Assembly: GCA_003314535.1 (NCBI GenBank)
Contig: POSG01000002.1
Coordinates: forward strand, 124,001-188,000
Reading direction: 5' to 3'
DNA from: Geobacter sp.
GTDB taxonomy: Bacteria > Desulfobacterota > Desulfuromonadia > Geobacterales > Geobacteraceae
Length of the DNA: 64,000 nucleotides
The notes below the pieces were generated by a model. The model searched no databases and was not told the DNA's origin. It worked only from the letters and a program-made list of their open reading frames with translations. A program made the position numbers and the translations under genes. Position 1 is the first letter of the stretch, and every line of letters begins with the position of its first letter. Shown piece by piece: positions 36,874 to 46,100 of this stretch.

Positions 36874-36898
36874 AAGGGCAGCCGTCATGGCCGCCCTT
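36874..36898 (-). terminator. Terminator between ahcY and the MFS gene
   Basis: AAGGGCAGCC and GGCCGCCCTT pair with one central mismatch around GTCAT. On the minus strand TTTTCGTTT follows; on the plus side there is a run of six T. It lies about 120 bases after the ahcY stop. Confidence 0.75.
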
Positions 36899-37017
36899 TT
36901 TTCAATGAAACCGCCTGATTGATAATCTGTCTTCCAGCGTAATGTTATCAGCAGGCGTGGACGGAGAGTCACACCATCACTGCCAGTAGCCAGGAAACTG
37001 GGAAAAACCGCTTTTTC

Positions 37018-38346
37018 TCAATATCGATAGAAATCTGGCTTGTAAGGGCCCTCAACAGGAACGCCCAGATACTCCGCCTGCTCACTGGTGAGAGTCGTAA
37101 GCTGGACGCCCAATTTGCCGAGATGCAGTCTGGCGACCTTTTCGTCAAGTATCTTCGGCAGCATGTACACTTCTTTCCCATAAGCGGAACTGTTGTTCCA
37201 GAGTTCAATCTGTGCCATAACCTGGTTTGTGAACGAGTTGGACATGACAAAACTTGGATGTCCGGTTGCACAACCCAGGTTCACGAGACGACCCTCCGCC
37301 AGTAGAATGATCTTTTTCCCGTCCGGGAAGACAATCTCGTCCACCTGTGGTTTGACGTTAATCCAGGGAAGGCTGCGGATTCCGGCCACGTCGATTTCAT
37401 CGTCGAAATGACCGATGTTGCACACAATTGCCTGATCCTTCATTTGCTCCATATGAGCTCGTGTTATAACGTTGACACATCCGGTTGCAGTGACAAATAT
37501 ATCACCGCAAAGCGCTGCATCTTCCATGGTTGTGACTTGAAACCCTTCCATTGCAGCCTGAAGCGCTATGATGGGATCGATCTCGGTAATCATTACCCTG
37601 GCGCCCTGCCCCCGCAGAGAATGGGCGCATCCTTTTCCCACATCTCCGTACCCGCAGACCACAGCGACTTTTCCGGCAATCATGACGTCAGTTGCCCGTT
37701 TTATTCCGTCCAGCAATGATTCCCGGCAGCCGTAAAGATTGTCGAACTTGGACTTGGTAACCGAATCGTTTACATTGAAGGCGGGAACTGCCAGACTGCC
37801 TCTCCTCATCATGTCGTAGAGGCGGTGCACTCCGGTTGTGGTTTCTTCGCTGATGCCCTTGATATTACACAACAGCTCCGGATATTCTTCATGCACGAGC
37901 TTGGTAAGGTCACCGCCATCATCCAGGATCATGTTCAGATGCCCGCCATCAGGCCATGTGAGTGTCTGCCGCATGCACCAGTCATACTCTTCCGGCGTTT
38001 CTCCCTTCCAGGCGAAAACCGGGATTCCCGATTGTGCCATGGCAGCGGCAGCATGATCCTGGGTGGAAAAAATATTGCAGGAGGACCAACGCACTTCGGC
38101 CCCCAGTTCAATGAGTGTCTCAATCAGGACCGCCGTCTGAATCGTCATATGCAGGGACCCGGCGATCCGTGCCCCCTTTAATGGCTTGGTTGCGCCATAT
38201 TCCTCCCTGAGCGCCATCAAGCCGGGCATTTCCTTTTCCGCCATCTCGATTTCTTTCCGCCCCCAGACGGCAAGTTCGATTTCTTTAACCTTGAAATCGG
38301 AAAAACCGCTTGCAACAGCGGCTTCCTCAGCAACTCTCAGTGTCAT
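37018..38346 (-). CDS. ahcY: Adenosylhomocysteinase
   Basis: NAD-dependent hydrolysis of S-adenosylhomocysteine to adenosine and homocysteine, relieving inhibition of methyltransferases. The 442-residue protein shows [39 protein letters not shown], the NAD Rossmann [20 protein letters not shown], and the C-terminal dyad tail ending [10 protein letters not shown], whose Lys-Tyr reach the partner's NAD. The ATG at 38346 has GGAGGAA upstream. It pairs metabolically with metK at 41415, from which three other genes separate it. A good promoter lies at 38378-38406. Confidence 0.97.
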   Translation of the reverse strand: MTLRVAEEAAVASGFSDFKVKEIELAVWGRKEIEMAEKEMPGLMALREEYGATKPLKGARIAGSLHMTIQTAVLIETLIELGAEVRWSSCNIFSTQDHAAAAMAQSGIPVFAWKGETPEEYDWCMRQTLTWPDGGHLNMILDDGGDLTKLVHEEYPELLCNIKGISEETTTGVHRLYDMMRRGSLAVPAFNVNDSVTKSKFDNLYGCRESLLDGIKRATDVMIAGKVAVVCGYGDVGKGCAHSLRGQGARVMITEIDPIIALQAAMEGFQVTTMEDAALCGDIFVTATGCVNVITRAHMEQMKDQAIVCNIGHFDDEIDVAGIRSLPWINVKPQVDEIVFPDGKKIILLAEGRLVNLGCATGHPSFVMSNSFTNQVMAQIELWNNSSAYGKEVYMLPKILDEKVARLHLGKLGVQLTTLTSEQAEYLGVPVEGPYKPDFYRY

Positions 38347-38377
38347 CAAATTCCTCCGTTATCAGAATGTAGCAGGA

Positions 38378-38406
38378 CTTATAACATTTTTCACACGTCC
38401 GGTCAA
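38378..38406 (-). promoter_or_regulatory. Sigma-70-type promoter for ahcY
   Basis: On the minus strand TTGACC (38401-38406), a 17-base spacer and TATAAG (38378-38383). It lies just downstream of the stop of the preceding gene (38431), so ahcY need not depend on that gene's transcript. I looked for and did not see an S-adenosylhomocysteine riboswitch in the 31 leader bases left. Confidence 0.65.
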
Positions 38407-38430
38407 AGCACAATACCAGCCCGAATTCTA

Positions 38431-39510
38431 TCAGGCTGCCGCTTCATCTTCCTGGGCCTGAAAAAGCTCGTCAAAAACCTCCTGCACAGTTTCGATTCTT
38501 TCGGCCCTATAGGCGTTCGTACCGCAGAATATAAGTCCGGTTCTGACATCACCCCGCTGCGCCCTGTCAAGGGCTTTCACTATGCAGAAACGTTCCCCGC
38601 TTTCCTTGTAAGTGCATTTTTTTAGACAACCGGTGGAGCATGCAGGGCTGTTTGCCCGGTCGTATTCCATGATGTCTTCCAAGTTTGCCACCAGTGCCCT
38701 TCCGGGAAGCCCTGCAGGACTCATTATAAGGCCTATATCCTCCTTACTACAATCTATATACGCCTTTTTGAAGCTTTCCGATGCATCGCATTCAACTGTC
38801 GGAACAAAACGGCTCGCCATCTGGACACCATCCGCGCCCTGCGCCAATGCATTGAGAATATCGGGCCTGTCCCAGATCCCGCCTGCAGCAATGACCGGAA
38901 TGTTTACCCCATATTCGGATTTCATGAAATTCTTCACTTCCCTTACTGTCTTATACTGATCATATATCCCGCTGCCGATATTTTCGAGCTTTTCACCAAG
39001 ATGACCGCCAGCGGTATCAGGATCCTCGACAACCACTGCATCAGGCAAGCGACCGGTGCCTCTGTGCCATTTCTTTGCTATAAGCTGGGCAGCCCTGACT
39101 GAGGACACTATGGGCACCAGCGCTACATCCGGAGCGTCGGAAGTGAGTTCAGGCAACGTCATGGGAAGGCCGGCACCGCATATCAACAGCTTGGCGCCAC
39201 CTTCCACGGAAGCACGTACCAGAGCTTCGAAGTCAGAGAGCGCAACCATTACATTTACGCCAATGATGCCGTCAGGAGCGATTGAATAGGCCTTCTTCAA
39301 TTCTTCCTTCAAAGCTGCAGGATCAGCCTGGAAATAATTCCTGCCGGTAAAGAGCGGACTGTTCATGGCAAGTCCGGCAGTCGCCACGATCCCGATCCCG
39401 CCGCAGAGCGCAACATGTCCTGCAAGAGAGCCCCCCGATATCCTGACACCCATCCCCCCTTGAATGACAGGGTATCTTGCTATGTGTTTGCCTATTTGAA
39501 GATTCGCCAT
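38431..39510 (-). CDS. Nitronate monooxygenase / 2-nitropropane dioxygenase family flavoprotein with a Cys cluster
   Basis: A 359-residue FMN TIM-barrel protein of the NPD/FabK family: PVIQGGMGVRISGGSLAGHVALCGGIGIV, VEDPDTAGGHLGE, PVIAAGGIWDRPDILNALAQGADGVQMASRF. Near the C terminus Cys291, Cys295, Cys299 and Cys309 (CSTGCLKKC...RFC) form a cluster not needed in ordinary nitronate monooxygenases, suggesting a metal or iron-sulfur site in this subgroup. It could oxidise nitronates or reduce an enoyl substrate; the sequence does not decide. A transcript from it runs toward ahcY. Confidence 0.85.
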   Translation of the reverse strand: MANLQIGKHIARYPVIQGGMGVRISGGSLAGHVALCGGIGIVATAGLAMNSPLFTGRNYFQADPAALKEELKKAYSIAPDGIIGVNVMVALSDFEALVRASVEGGAKLLICGAGLPMTLPELTSDAPDVALVPIVSSVRAAQLIAKKWHRGTGRLPDAVVVEDPDTAGGHLGEKLENIGSGIYDQYKTVREVKNFMKSEYGVNIPVIAAGGIWDRPDILNALAQGADGVQMASRFVPTVECDASESFKKAYIDCSKEDIGLIMSPAGLPGRALVANLEDIMEYDRANSPACSTGCLKKCTYKESGERFCIVKALDRAQRGDVRTGLIFCGTNAYRAERIETVQEVFDELFQAQEDEAAA

Positions 39511-39655
39511 TCTCCAAGCTCCTTTGTTTATAGTCCTGCTTTTTCATGAACAAGCATACTGGAAATTGATGAAGCGTTGTGTAATAGTAATGTAAAACAA
39601 ATTCCCGGAATAAATGCATCTCTCCCTAACCGCAAATCAAAACAAAGGTATCGAC

Positions 39656-40600
39656 ATGAAATTGCTAAGACGATTATTCCATCCGCTGATAGCTTTCATA
39701 GGCATCCAGCTGGTATGGGGTATCCTGGTGTTCTTTTGGGTATACTGGTTCCTTGGCAACAGCCGCAAATTGAATCAACTTGCCCAACATTACCGCCCCG
39801 AACTGGCCAGGGGAGGTTCAAACTGGTTTGTTCTCATCGGAGGACTGGGCCTATTGTTGATCGTTCTAGCTGGTGTCTATGTATTATTCCTTTACTGGAA
39901 AAAACAGTACGACCTGTACAGCCAGCAGAAAAACATCATCTCTCAAGTGACACATGAGCTGAAGTCGCCGCTTGCATCGATACAGCTGCATCTTGAGACC
40001 ATCAGACTCAGACCGTTGGATCGTGACAAAACCGGCCAATTCATTGCGACCATGCTTGCTGATGTGGAGCGGTTGAACAACCTCATAAGCAATCTTCTCA
40101 TGGCTGCCAAACTGGAACAAAGACGACGTCAGCAACAGAAGCAGACGATAGATTTTTCATCTTTCATCGCAGAATACATAGAACGAAAAAGGGCAAAGCT
40201 TCCCGAAGGGGGCAGCATATCATCCGAGCTGGAAAACGGCATCTATGTAACACTCAACCGGGAAGAAATGGAAATTGCCTTGAGAAACCTTTTTGAAAAT
40301 GCCATGTTATACAGCTCCGCATCTCTTGAAATACATATCTCGTTGAAGAAGTTCGGGAAACGCTGCCTCCTGAGATTCCAGGACAATGGAAAGGGAATCG
40401 ACAGAAAAAACCTGAAAAAGATTTTCCGTATGTTTTTCCGTGTCAGGGGAACTGGGGAGAATATCAGGGGCACCGGCCTTGGCCTCTATATAGTAAAGTC
40501 AGTTGTGAATTCACACGGTGGGTCAATAAAGGCTTTGAGTGAAGGAGAAGGTAAAGGAGCAGCTTTTGTTATAGATCTTCCAGCTACCGACAGGTTCTGA
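39656..40600 (+). CDS. Membrane sensor histidine kinase
   Basis: A 314-residue two-helix kinase: TM1 about residues 12-33, a short extracytoplasmic loop of some 23 residues, TM2 about 57-80, and no HAMP domain. The H-box is QVTHELKSPLASIQ with His100, followed by the N-box LRNLFENAML, FQDNGKGID, the F-box region IFRMFFRV and GTGLGLYIVKSVVNSHGG. The loop is too short for a classic periplasmic sensor, so it may sense within the membrane. The ATG at 39656 has AAAGG upstream. The response regulator starts 33 bases after the stop. The signal is unknown. Confidence 0.93.
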   Translation: MKLLRRLFHPLIAFIGIQLVWGILVFFWVYWFLGNSRKLNQLAQHYRPELARGGSNWFVLIGGLGLLLIVLAGVYVLFLYWKKQYDLYSQQKNIISQVTHELKSPLASIQLHLETIRLRPLDRDKTGQFIATMLADVERLNNLISNLLMAAKLEQRRRQQQKQTIDFSSFIAEYIERKRAKLPEGGSISSELENGIYVTLNREEMEIALRNLFENAMLYSSASLEIHISLKKFGKRCLLRFQDNGKGIDRKNLKKIFRMFFRVRGTGENIRGTGLGLYIVKSVVNSHGGSIKALSEGEGKGAAFVIDLPATDRF

Positions 40601-40633
40601 TGCTATTGAATACAGCCTGCTGCGAGTGCGCAC

Positions 40634-41341
40634 ATGAACGATGAAAGACCCCACATACTGCTTATTGAAGACGAAATACATCTAGCCCGTGGAATCTGTT
40701 TCAACCTTGAGCATGAAGGTTTCAGGGTAAGCCATGAGGAATCGGGCGAGGACGCTCTTCACCGGTTCGGCTATGATCGTTTTTCTCTGATAATCTTGGA
40801 CATAATGCTGCCGGGAATAGACGGTTTCAAGGTTTGCCGTGAGATCAGGAAACAGGACGCGCGTGTCCCCATACTCATTCTTTCGGCCCGTTCTGAAGAG
40901 GGAGACCGTATTACAGGACTAGGCGCTGGTGCCGACGACTATCTGATGAAACCCTTCAACCTCGAAGAATTCCTTCTCAGGGTAAAAGGCATGTTGCGTC
41001 GCTCATCGTGGTACCGCCCAGAACCGGTTGAAGAAGGTTATCGCTTCGGTGACAACGAGGTCTTCCTCCTCTCTTATCGCGCGAGAACGGCCCAGGGGGA
41101 AATCGACCTGACAGAGCTCGAGGTAAAGATGCTGGCGTTCTTCTTCCGCAACAAAGACAAGACCGTAACGCGGGCAGCTTTACTTGAAAACGTCTGGGGA
41201 TACTCTTCTGATACCGAGACCAGGACACTCGACAACTTTCTCGTTAGGTTGCGGAAGTATTTCGAACCGGATCCTGCAAATCCCAGGTATTTTCAGACAG
41301 TAAGGGGAGTCGGCTACAGGTTCACCCGCGGGGACAGGTAA
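40634..41341 (+). CDS. OmpR/PhoB family response regulator
   Basis: A 235-residue regulator: receiver domain with the phosphorylated Asp56 in LIILDIMLPGIDGF, acidic pair in LLIEDEIHLA, and Lys in DDYLMKPFNLEEF; then a winged-helix DNA-binding domain (DLTELEVKMLAFFFRNKDKTV, FLVRLRKYFEPDP, VRGVGYRF). It is the cognate partner of the upstream kinase. A terminator hairpin follows at 41360, between it and the converging metK. Confidence 0.95.
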   Translation: MNDERPHILLIEDEIHLARGICFNLEHEGFRVSHEESGEDALHRFGYDRFSLIILDIMLPGIDGFKVCREIRKQDARVPILILSARSEEGDRITGLGAGADDYLMKPFNLEEFLLRVKGMLRRSSWYRPEPVEEGYRFGDNEVFLLSYRARTAQGEIDLTELEVKMLAFFFRNKDKTVTRAALLENVWGYSSDTETRTLDNFLVRLRKYFEPDPANPRYFQTVRGVGYRFTRGDR

Positions 41342-41359
41342 GCTTTGCATTGAATGAAA

Positions 41360-41385
41360 AAAGCCGGATATAAAAATCCGGCTTT
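41360..41385. terminator. Bidirectional terminator between response regulator and metK
   Basis: AAAGCCGGAT and ATCCGGCTTT form a 10-bp stem around a 6-base A-rich loop. AAAAA precedes it on the plus strand, so it supplies a T run for the minus-strand metK transcript; the plus-strand T run is short. Confidence 0.8.
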
Positions 41386-41414
41386 CCGAGTAACAAGATT
41401 ATGTTGCTGAATTT

Positions 41415-42584
41415 TTACAACCCTGCCTTGGACCTCAACATATCAACCTTATCGGTTCGCTCCCATGTGAATTCAGGGAGGTTGCGACCGAAGTGGCCAT
41501 AAGCCGCTGTTTTCCTGTAAATCGGGCGGAGAAGATCGAGTTGCTCGATTATTGCGCGGGGCCTGAGATCAAAGGTTTCCCTTACTATCTTGGCTATTGC
41601 TTCAGAAGGGATGACTCCCGTGCGGAAGGTGTTGATCATAACCGAAACGGGTTCGGCAACACCGATCGCATAGGCAACCTGCACCTCGCATTTATCGCAC
41701 AAGCCTGCCGCAACGAGATTCTTGGCTACGTAACGTCCCATATAGGATGCCGAACGGTCCACTTTGGAAGGATCCTTGCCTGAAAAGGCACCCCCGCCAT
41801 GGGAACCCTGACCGCCATAGGTATCGACAATTATTTTCCGACCGGTAAGACCGCAATCACCCATCGGTCCTCCCACGACAAAACGACCTGTAGGATTGAT
41901 GAGGAAGCGGGTGTTCTTGTCCATCAGTTCTGCCGGGATTACTTTCTTGACTACCTCCTCGATTATTCCGTCCCGAATCGACTCGTACGTCACATCCGGC
42001 GCATGCTGAGAAGATATGACCACGGTATCAATGCTTACAGGCCTGTCTTCAATATACCTGATAGATACCTGGGACTTGGAGTCGGGCCGAAGGAAATCAA
42101 GGGTATTGGTTTTCCTGACATCGGCAAGACGCTGGGTCAGTTTGTGAGCCATCATAATGGGCATAGGCATGAGTTCAGGAGTATCGTTGCAAGCATAGCC
42201 GAACATCAGGCCCTGGTCTCCTGCGCCCTGCTCCTTGAACAGACCTTCCCCTTCAGTTACACCCTGGGAAATATCCGGCGACTGCTTGTCTATCGATGTA
42301 AGTACAGCGCATGTCTCCCAATCGAATCCCATAGCGGAATCATTGTATCCGATCTCTCTTATGGTCTCGCGTGCAACTTTGGGATAGTCCACTATGGCAT
42401 TGGTCGTGATCTCACCTGCAAGGAAAACTAATCCGGTGGTGACCAGCGTTTCGCAGGCAACTCTCGAACGGGGGTCCTGCTCGAGAATAGCATCGAGAAC
42501 AGCATCTGAAATCTGATCGGCGACCTTGTCAGGATGTCCCTCGGAAACTGATTCCGAAGTAAAAATAAAATCTGTCATGCCCAT
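41415..42584 (-). CDS. metK: S-adenosylmethionine synthase
   Basis: Makes S-adenosylmethionine from methionine and ATP. The 389-residue protein has [36 protein letters not shown], and [17 protein letters not shown], the standard ATP, Mg and phosphate-binding motifs. The start at 42584 has GGAG about 9 bases upstream; MTDFIF two codons later is a possible alternative. A promoter TTGACA-N18-TAGTAT lies at 42642-42671. It is downstream of ptsI but probably has its own transcript. No SAM riboswitch is seen. Confidence 0.98.
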   Translation of the reverse strand: MGMTDFIFTSESVSEGHPDKVADQISDAVLDAILEQDPRSRVACETLVTTGLVFLAGEITTNAIVDYPKVARETIREIGYNDSAMGFDWETCAVLTSIDKQSPDISQGVTEGEGLFKEQGAGDQGLMFGYACNDTPELMPMPIMMAHKLTQRLADVRKTNTLDFLRPDSKSQVSIRYIEDRPVSIDTVVISSQHAPDVTYESIRDGIIEEVVKKVIPAELMDKNTRFLINPTGRFVVGGPMGDCGLTGRKIIVDTYGGQGSHGGGAFSGKDPSKVDRSASYMGRYVAKNLVAAGLCDKCEVQVAYAIGVAEPVSVMINTFRTGVIPSEAIAKIVRETFDLRPRAIIEQLDLLRPIYRKTAAYGHFGRNLPEFTWERTDKVDMLRSKAGL

Positions 42585-42641
42585 ACGCCGAAACTCCTCT
42601 CTAACTCTTGTTGCCTTCCGGCATTTATTCGAAAACGAAAA

Positions 42642-42671
42642 ATACTAATATCTTCCCTTATTCTTTGTCAA
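42642..42671 (-). promoter_or_regulatory. Sigma-70-type promoter for metK
   Basis: Minus strand TTGACA (42666-42671), an 18-base spacer and TAGTAT (42642-42647), giving a leader of about 50 bases. The leader has no hairpin/terminator pair typical of a SAM riboswitch. Confidence 0.6.
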
Positions 42672-42731
42672 GCCATAAATAGGCAGGAGCCAAATCTTCA
42701 GTGCGTTTCGCCAAGGGCCTCGAGTACTCCG

Positions 42732-44495
42732 TCAATCGAAGCTGTCGGCGAATTTTGTTGTTATTTCCTGTTGCAGATACAATTCCACTTCACATGCAGT
42801 GGAGAATTTCAGTGCCTGGTCAACAAGTATCTCTGCCTCGATTTTCGAACAACGTCGTAGGATATGTTTGACTTTAGGAATCGATACGGCATTCATTGAC
42901 AATTCATCGAAGCCAAGGCCCAGCAGGATTGGGAGATAGCTCGGTTCTCCGGCCATCTCCCCGCATATGCAGACAGAGATTCCTGCAGCATGCGCAGCTT
43001 CGGACACAAGTTTGAGAGACCGCAATACCGCTGGATGCAAGGGCTCGTACAGGCTTGACAAGTGCTCATTGGTGCGATCGATTGCTAATGAATATTGAAT
43101 GAGGTCATTTGTGCCCACGCTGAAAAAATCAACCTCGCGGGCAAGAAGGTCTGCTATCAATACGGCCGATGGTGTTTCGATCATGATGCCGATTTCGATC
43201 TCTTCGTCAAAGGGTACCCCTGATTTGCGAAGCTCGCTTTTGGCAACACCGAGCAGGGTTTTTGCCTCCCGTATCTCTGCAACGCCGGATATCATCGGGA
43301 AAAATATCTTTACCTTGCCATGGGCGCTTGCCCGTAAAATCGCCCTCAACTGCGTCTTGAACAGTTCCGGACATCTGAGGGAAAGCCTGATCGCGCGCAG
43401 ACCAAGCGCTGGATTCAGTTCGTCGGTCAGGTTTAGGTCGCTGACGAACTTGTCACCACCCACATCCAGAGTTCTTATCGTGACGGGGAAAGGAAACATG
43501 CGGCGTACAACTTGCGCATATGCCTGATACTGTTCTTCTTCGTCAGGGACAAGAGAGCGCCCGATAAAAAGCATTTCTGTCCTGTAGAGCCCGATCCCTT
43601 CACCGCCGTGCTTCATTATCGACGGAACTTCCTCAATGAATTCAACATTCCCCTTCAGCAGTATCCTGTGCCCGTCAAGAGTCTCAGCAGGCAGGTCCTT
43701 CAGCTTTAACAGCTCTCTTTCACGGTATTCGTAATACTGCTTGTGCTGGAGATAATCGCGAAATGTTTCTTCATCAGGATGGACAATTACGATACCTTTG
43801 TCACCATCGATAATAAGGGCATCGCCATCGGATATTTCCGTGGTTATTTTTTCCAACCCCAAAACAGCGGGAATCTCGAGGGAACGGGCGAGAATGGCGG
43901 TATGTGATGTTTTCCCTCCCAAGTCCGTAACGAATCCGATAACCTTTTCCTTGTCAACCTGAAGGATGTCGGCCGGTGACAGGTCATGAGCTATGACAAT
44001 AACGCGACCATCCGTCTCGTCGAGCAATTCATGCCTCTTGCCGAGCATGTTTCGCAGGACTCGCTCCACGACAGTTTGGACGTCACTGCTGCGTTCACGG
44101 AGGTATTCATCTTCGATCCCCTCGAAGAATCCCATGAATTTCTTCAGCGTCCGCTTGAGGGCTGCCTCGGCGTTGATTCGGTCGTTTCTTATGATTTCGA
44201 TGGTTTCGGACGTCAGCATACTGTCGTCCAATATCATCAGGTGGGTATCGATAACGTAAAGGTGCTCTGTGCCGCTGGACCTGGTTATCTGTTCTTTTAT
44301 GGAATTAAGCTGTTCTTTAGTAGTTTCAAGCGCTTCATGAAATCTCTGGATTTCTGATTGTACGTTTTCAGAGGGTATGGATGTCTCCACGACAACGACT
44401 CGGCTTCTGTCAGCAACCCTCGCTTCACCGATGACGATGCCCGGGGATGCTCCAATCCCCTTGAATATGCGGGTGTTATTCCTCTCCGAATCCAT
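42732..44495 (-). CDS. ptsI: Phosphoenolpyruvate-protein phosphotransferase (Enzyme I)
   Basis: First step of the PTS: autophosphorylates from PEP and passes phosphate to HPr. The 587-residue protein has GIGASPGIVIGEARV, the phospho-His loop GGKTSHTAILARSLEIPAV (His near residue 203), GIGLYRTEMLF, SVGTNDLIQYSLAIDR and the Cys-containing SVCICGEMAGEP region. There is no N-terminal GAF domain, so it is PtsI rather than PtsP. Its start overlaps the end of ptsH by 20 bases. With no sugar permease nearby, it likely feeds a regulatory relay. Confidence 0.96.
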   Translation of the reverse strand: MDSERNNTRIFKGIGASPGIVIGEARVADRSRVVVVETSIPSENVQSEIQRFHEALETTKEQLNSIKEQITRSSGTEHLYVIDTHLMILDDSMLTSETIEIIRNDRINAEAALKRTLKKFMGFFEGIEDEYLRERSSDVQTVVERVLRNMLGKRHELLDETDGRVIVIAHDLSPADILQVDKEKVIGFVTDLGGKTSHTAILARSLEIPAVLGLEKITTEISDGDALIIDGDKGIVIVHPDEETFRDYLQHKQYYEYRERELLKLKDLPAETLDGHRILLKGNVEFIEEVPSIMKHGGEGIGLYRTEMLFIGRSLVPDEEEQYQAYAQVVRRMFPFPVTIRTLDVGGDKFVSDLNLTDELNPALGLRAIRLSLRCPELFKTQLRAILRASAHGKVKIFFPMISGVAEIREAKTLLGVAKSELRKSGVPFDEEIEIGIMIETPSAVLIADLLAREVDFFSVGTNDLIQYSLAIDRTNEHLSSLYEPLHPAVLRSLKLVSEAAHAAGISVCICGEMAGEPSYLPILLGLGFDELSMNAVSIPKVKHILRRCSKIEAEILVDQALKFSTACEVELYLQQEITTKFADSFD

Positions 44496-44742
44496 CCTTG
44501 ATCAGGTCTCCAAGCACGTTCATTGCCTCATTCTCATCTTTTCCCTCTACCTTTACCCGTATGACGCTTCCCTTGGCAGCGGCCAGCATCATTATACCCA
44601 TGATGCTTTTTCCGTTCACCTCAATATCCTCACGCTCGATCTTGATGTCCGAATCGAAACGGCTGGCCGTCTTCACAAGCAGCGCAGATGCTCTTGCGTG
44701 CAAACCTAGTTTGTTGGGTATGACAAATTCCTCGACAAGCAT
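44476..44742 (-). CDS. ptsH: Phosphocarrier protein HPr
   Basis: An 88-residue HPr. Starting at the ATG at 44742 puts the phosphorylated histidine at His15 (NKLGLHARASALLV) and the regulatory serine at Ser46 (NGKSIMGIMMLAAAKGS), exactly the canonical numbers; GGAAAA lies upstream. An ATG four codons earlier is possible. Presence of Ser46 together with hprK in the same cluster implies kinase control of HPr as well as PEP-dependent phosphorylation. It overlaps ptsI. Confidence 0.96.
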   Translation of the reverse strand: MLVEEFVIPNKLGLHARASALLVKTASRFDSDIKIEREDIEVNGKSIMGIMMLAAAKGSVIRVKVEGKDENEAMNVLGDLIKDGFGEE

Positions 44743-44843
44743 GCTGTTTTCCATTCCAGTGCGTTAACTTCAAATGTTCCATTCAGTGCCGGTCAATCCC
44801 GTCTACACGATTAATACAATTCCCCCACAGAGAAAATCGCCTT

Positions 44844-45236
44844 TTATTTTAGATATTCACCAGCCACCGAAATGCTTTCCTGCGCGCACTTTTTCAACGT
44901 CGATGCCAGATCCGACACCCCAAGCTTATCCCTTTCGGTGGCAAATTTCATCAGCATGGGTAGATTTACACCGGTAAGTACCTCCACCTCGTTTTCACGC
45001 AAAAAAGAAAGGCTGAGGTTGGATGGCGTACCTCCGAACATATCGGTCATAATGATGACGCCGTTCTGTGAAACCCTGCGGATGGCCTGTTCGACATTAT
45101 CCATGATCTGTTCGACCGAATCCCCCGAACCTATTCCTATGGCTTCAGACTTGTCGATTGTTCCGACAATCATCTCCGCTGCATTCAAAAGCTCGCGGGC
45201 AAGCCCGGCATGTGCAATTACTACTAAACCCACCAT
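44844..45236 (-). CDS. PTS EIIA component, mannose/fructose type
   Basis: A 130-residue EIIA-Man domain: MVGLVVIAHAGLARELLNAAEMIVG with phospho-His9, then GVIIMTDMFGGTPSNLSLSFL and GVNLPMLMKFA. In delta-proteobacteria it occurs between rapZ and ptsH without IIB or IIC transporter parts, so regulatory phosphorylation is more likely than sugar uptake. It begins 3 bases after the rapZ stop. A 101-base gap separates it from ptsH downstream. Confidence 0.92.
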   Translation of the reverse strand: MVGLVVIAHAGLARELLNAAEMIVGTIDKSEAIGIGSGDSVEQIMDNVEQAIRRVSQNGVIIMTDMFGGTPSNLSLSFLRENEVEVLTGVNLPMLMKFATERDKLGVSDLASTLKKCAQESISVAGEYLK

Positions 45237-45239
45237 ATC

Positions 45240-46097
45240 CTAACCTTTCCCTATATCTCTATGGGTGACCTTCACGATCACTTTCTTCTCAGCAAAGAAT
45301 TCTCTCAATTCCTCTGTTATTGCTACTGAACGATGCTTGCCACCGGTACACCCTATCGATATCGTGAGATAGGACTTCCCTTCCCTGAGAAAACCGGGAA
45401 GAAGAAATTCCAGCAGACCGGTCAGTTTCTGCATGAACAACCGGGTCTCGTCCTTTTCCAATACATATCGTTTGACTTGAGAGTCCAGCCCGGTAAACGG
45501 GCGCAACTCAGTAATGAAGTGCGGGTTCGCAAGAAACCGGACATCCATGACCAAGTCGGACTCCAGGGGAATACCATAGCGGAATCCGAAGGATTGGAGA
45601 TGAACAGTCATTACCCTGGCGCCGTCGCTTCCCCTGATAAGCGAAATCACCACGTCCTTGAGTTGGTGAATATTGAATTCAGAGGTGTCGACCACATGGG
45701 TGGCCTGATGACGCAAACCAGCCAACTGTTCACGTTCGTAAGTGATGCCTTCAAGGACAGAGCCGCTTTCCGATACCGGATGACGTCTTCTCGTTTCAGA
45801 GAACCTACGTATTATCACTTCGTCAGAAGCATCGAAGTAGATGATTTCGACAGCGTGTCCGGCGTCGCGCAAATCCTGGAGAACCTTCTCGTGTCCGCGC
45901 AGCGTATCCGGGTCGCGAATATCCATTACCAGCGCCACATCCCTTACCCGGTCCGTGGATTTCCCCATCAGATCCACGAAAGTCGGAACGAGACTTACCG
46001 GCAGATTGTCTATGCAGAAAAACCCTTCGTCCTCAAGAACCCTTACGCCAGTAGATTTCCCTGATCCGGAAATTCCGGTTATTATGACGATCCGCAT
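45240..46097 (-). CDS. rapZ: RNase adapter protein RapZ
   Basis: A 285-residue P-loop protein. The Walker A motif GISGSGKSTGVRVLEDEGFFCIDNLP is at the N terminus. FDASDEVIIRRFSETRRRHP and the C-terminal domain with SIGCTGGKHRSVAITEEL follow. In E. coli RapZ guides RNase E to the small RNA GlmZ and so controls GlmS; whether that holds in this lineage is unknown. It lies 3 bases after hprK and 3 before the EIIA gene, tightly within the rpoN-PTS operon. Confidence 0.95.
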   Translation of the reverse strand: MRIVIITGISGSGKSTGVRVLEDEGFFCIDNLPVSLVPTFVDLMGKSTDRVRDVALVMDIRDPDTLRGHEKVLQDLRDAGHAVEIIYFDASDEVIIRRFSETRRRHPVSESGSVLEGITYEREQLAGLRHQATHVVDTSEFNIHQLKDVVISLIRGSDGARVMTVHLQSFGFRYGIPLESDLVMDVRFLANPHFITELRPFTGLDSQVKRYVLEKDETRLFMQKLTGLLEFLLPGFLREGKSYLTISIGCTGGKHRSVAITEELREFFAEKKVIVKVTHRDIGKG

Positions 46098-46100
46098 CAG

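Noticed and set aside
42585-42665. SAM riboswitch before metK
   Set aside because: The leader is short, AT-rich and lacks the multi-stem structure and terminator of SAM riboswitches; only an ordinary promoter was seen.
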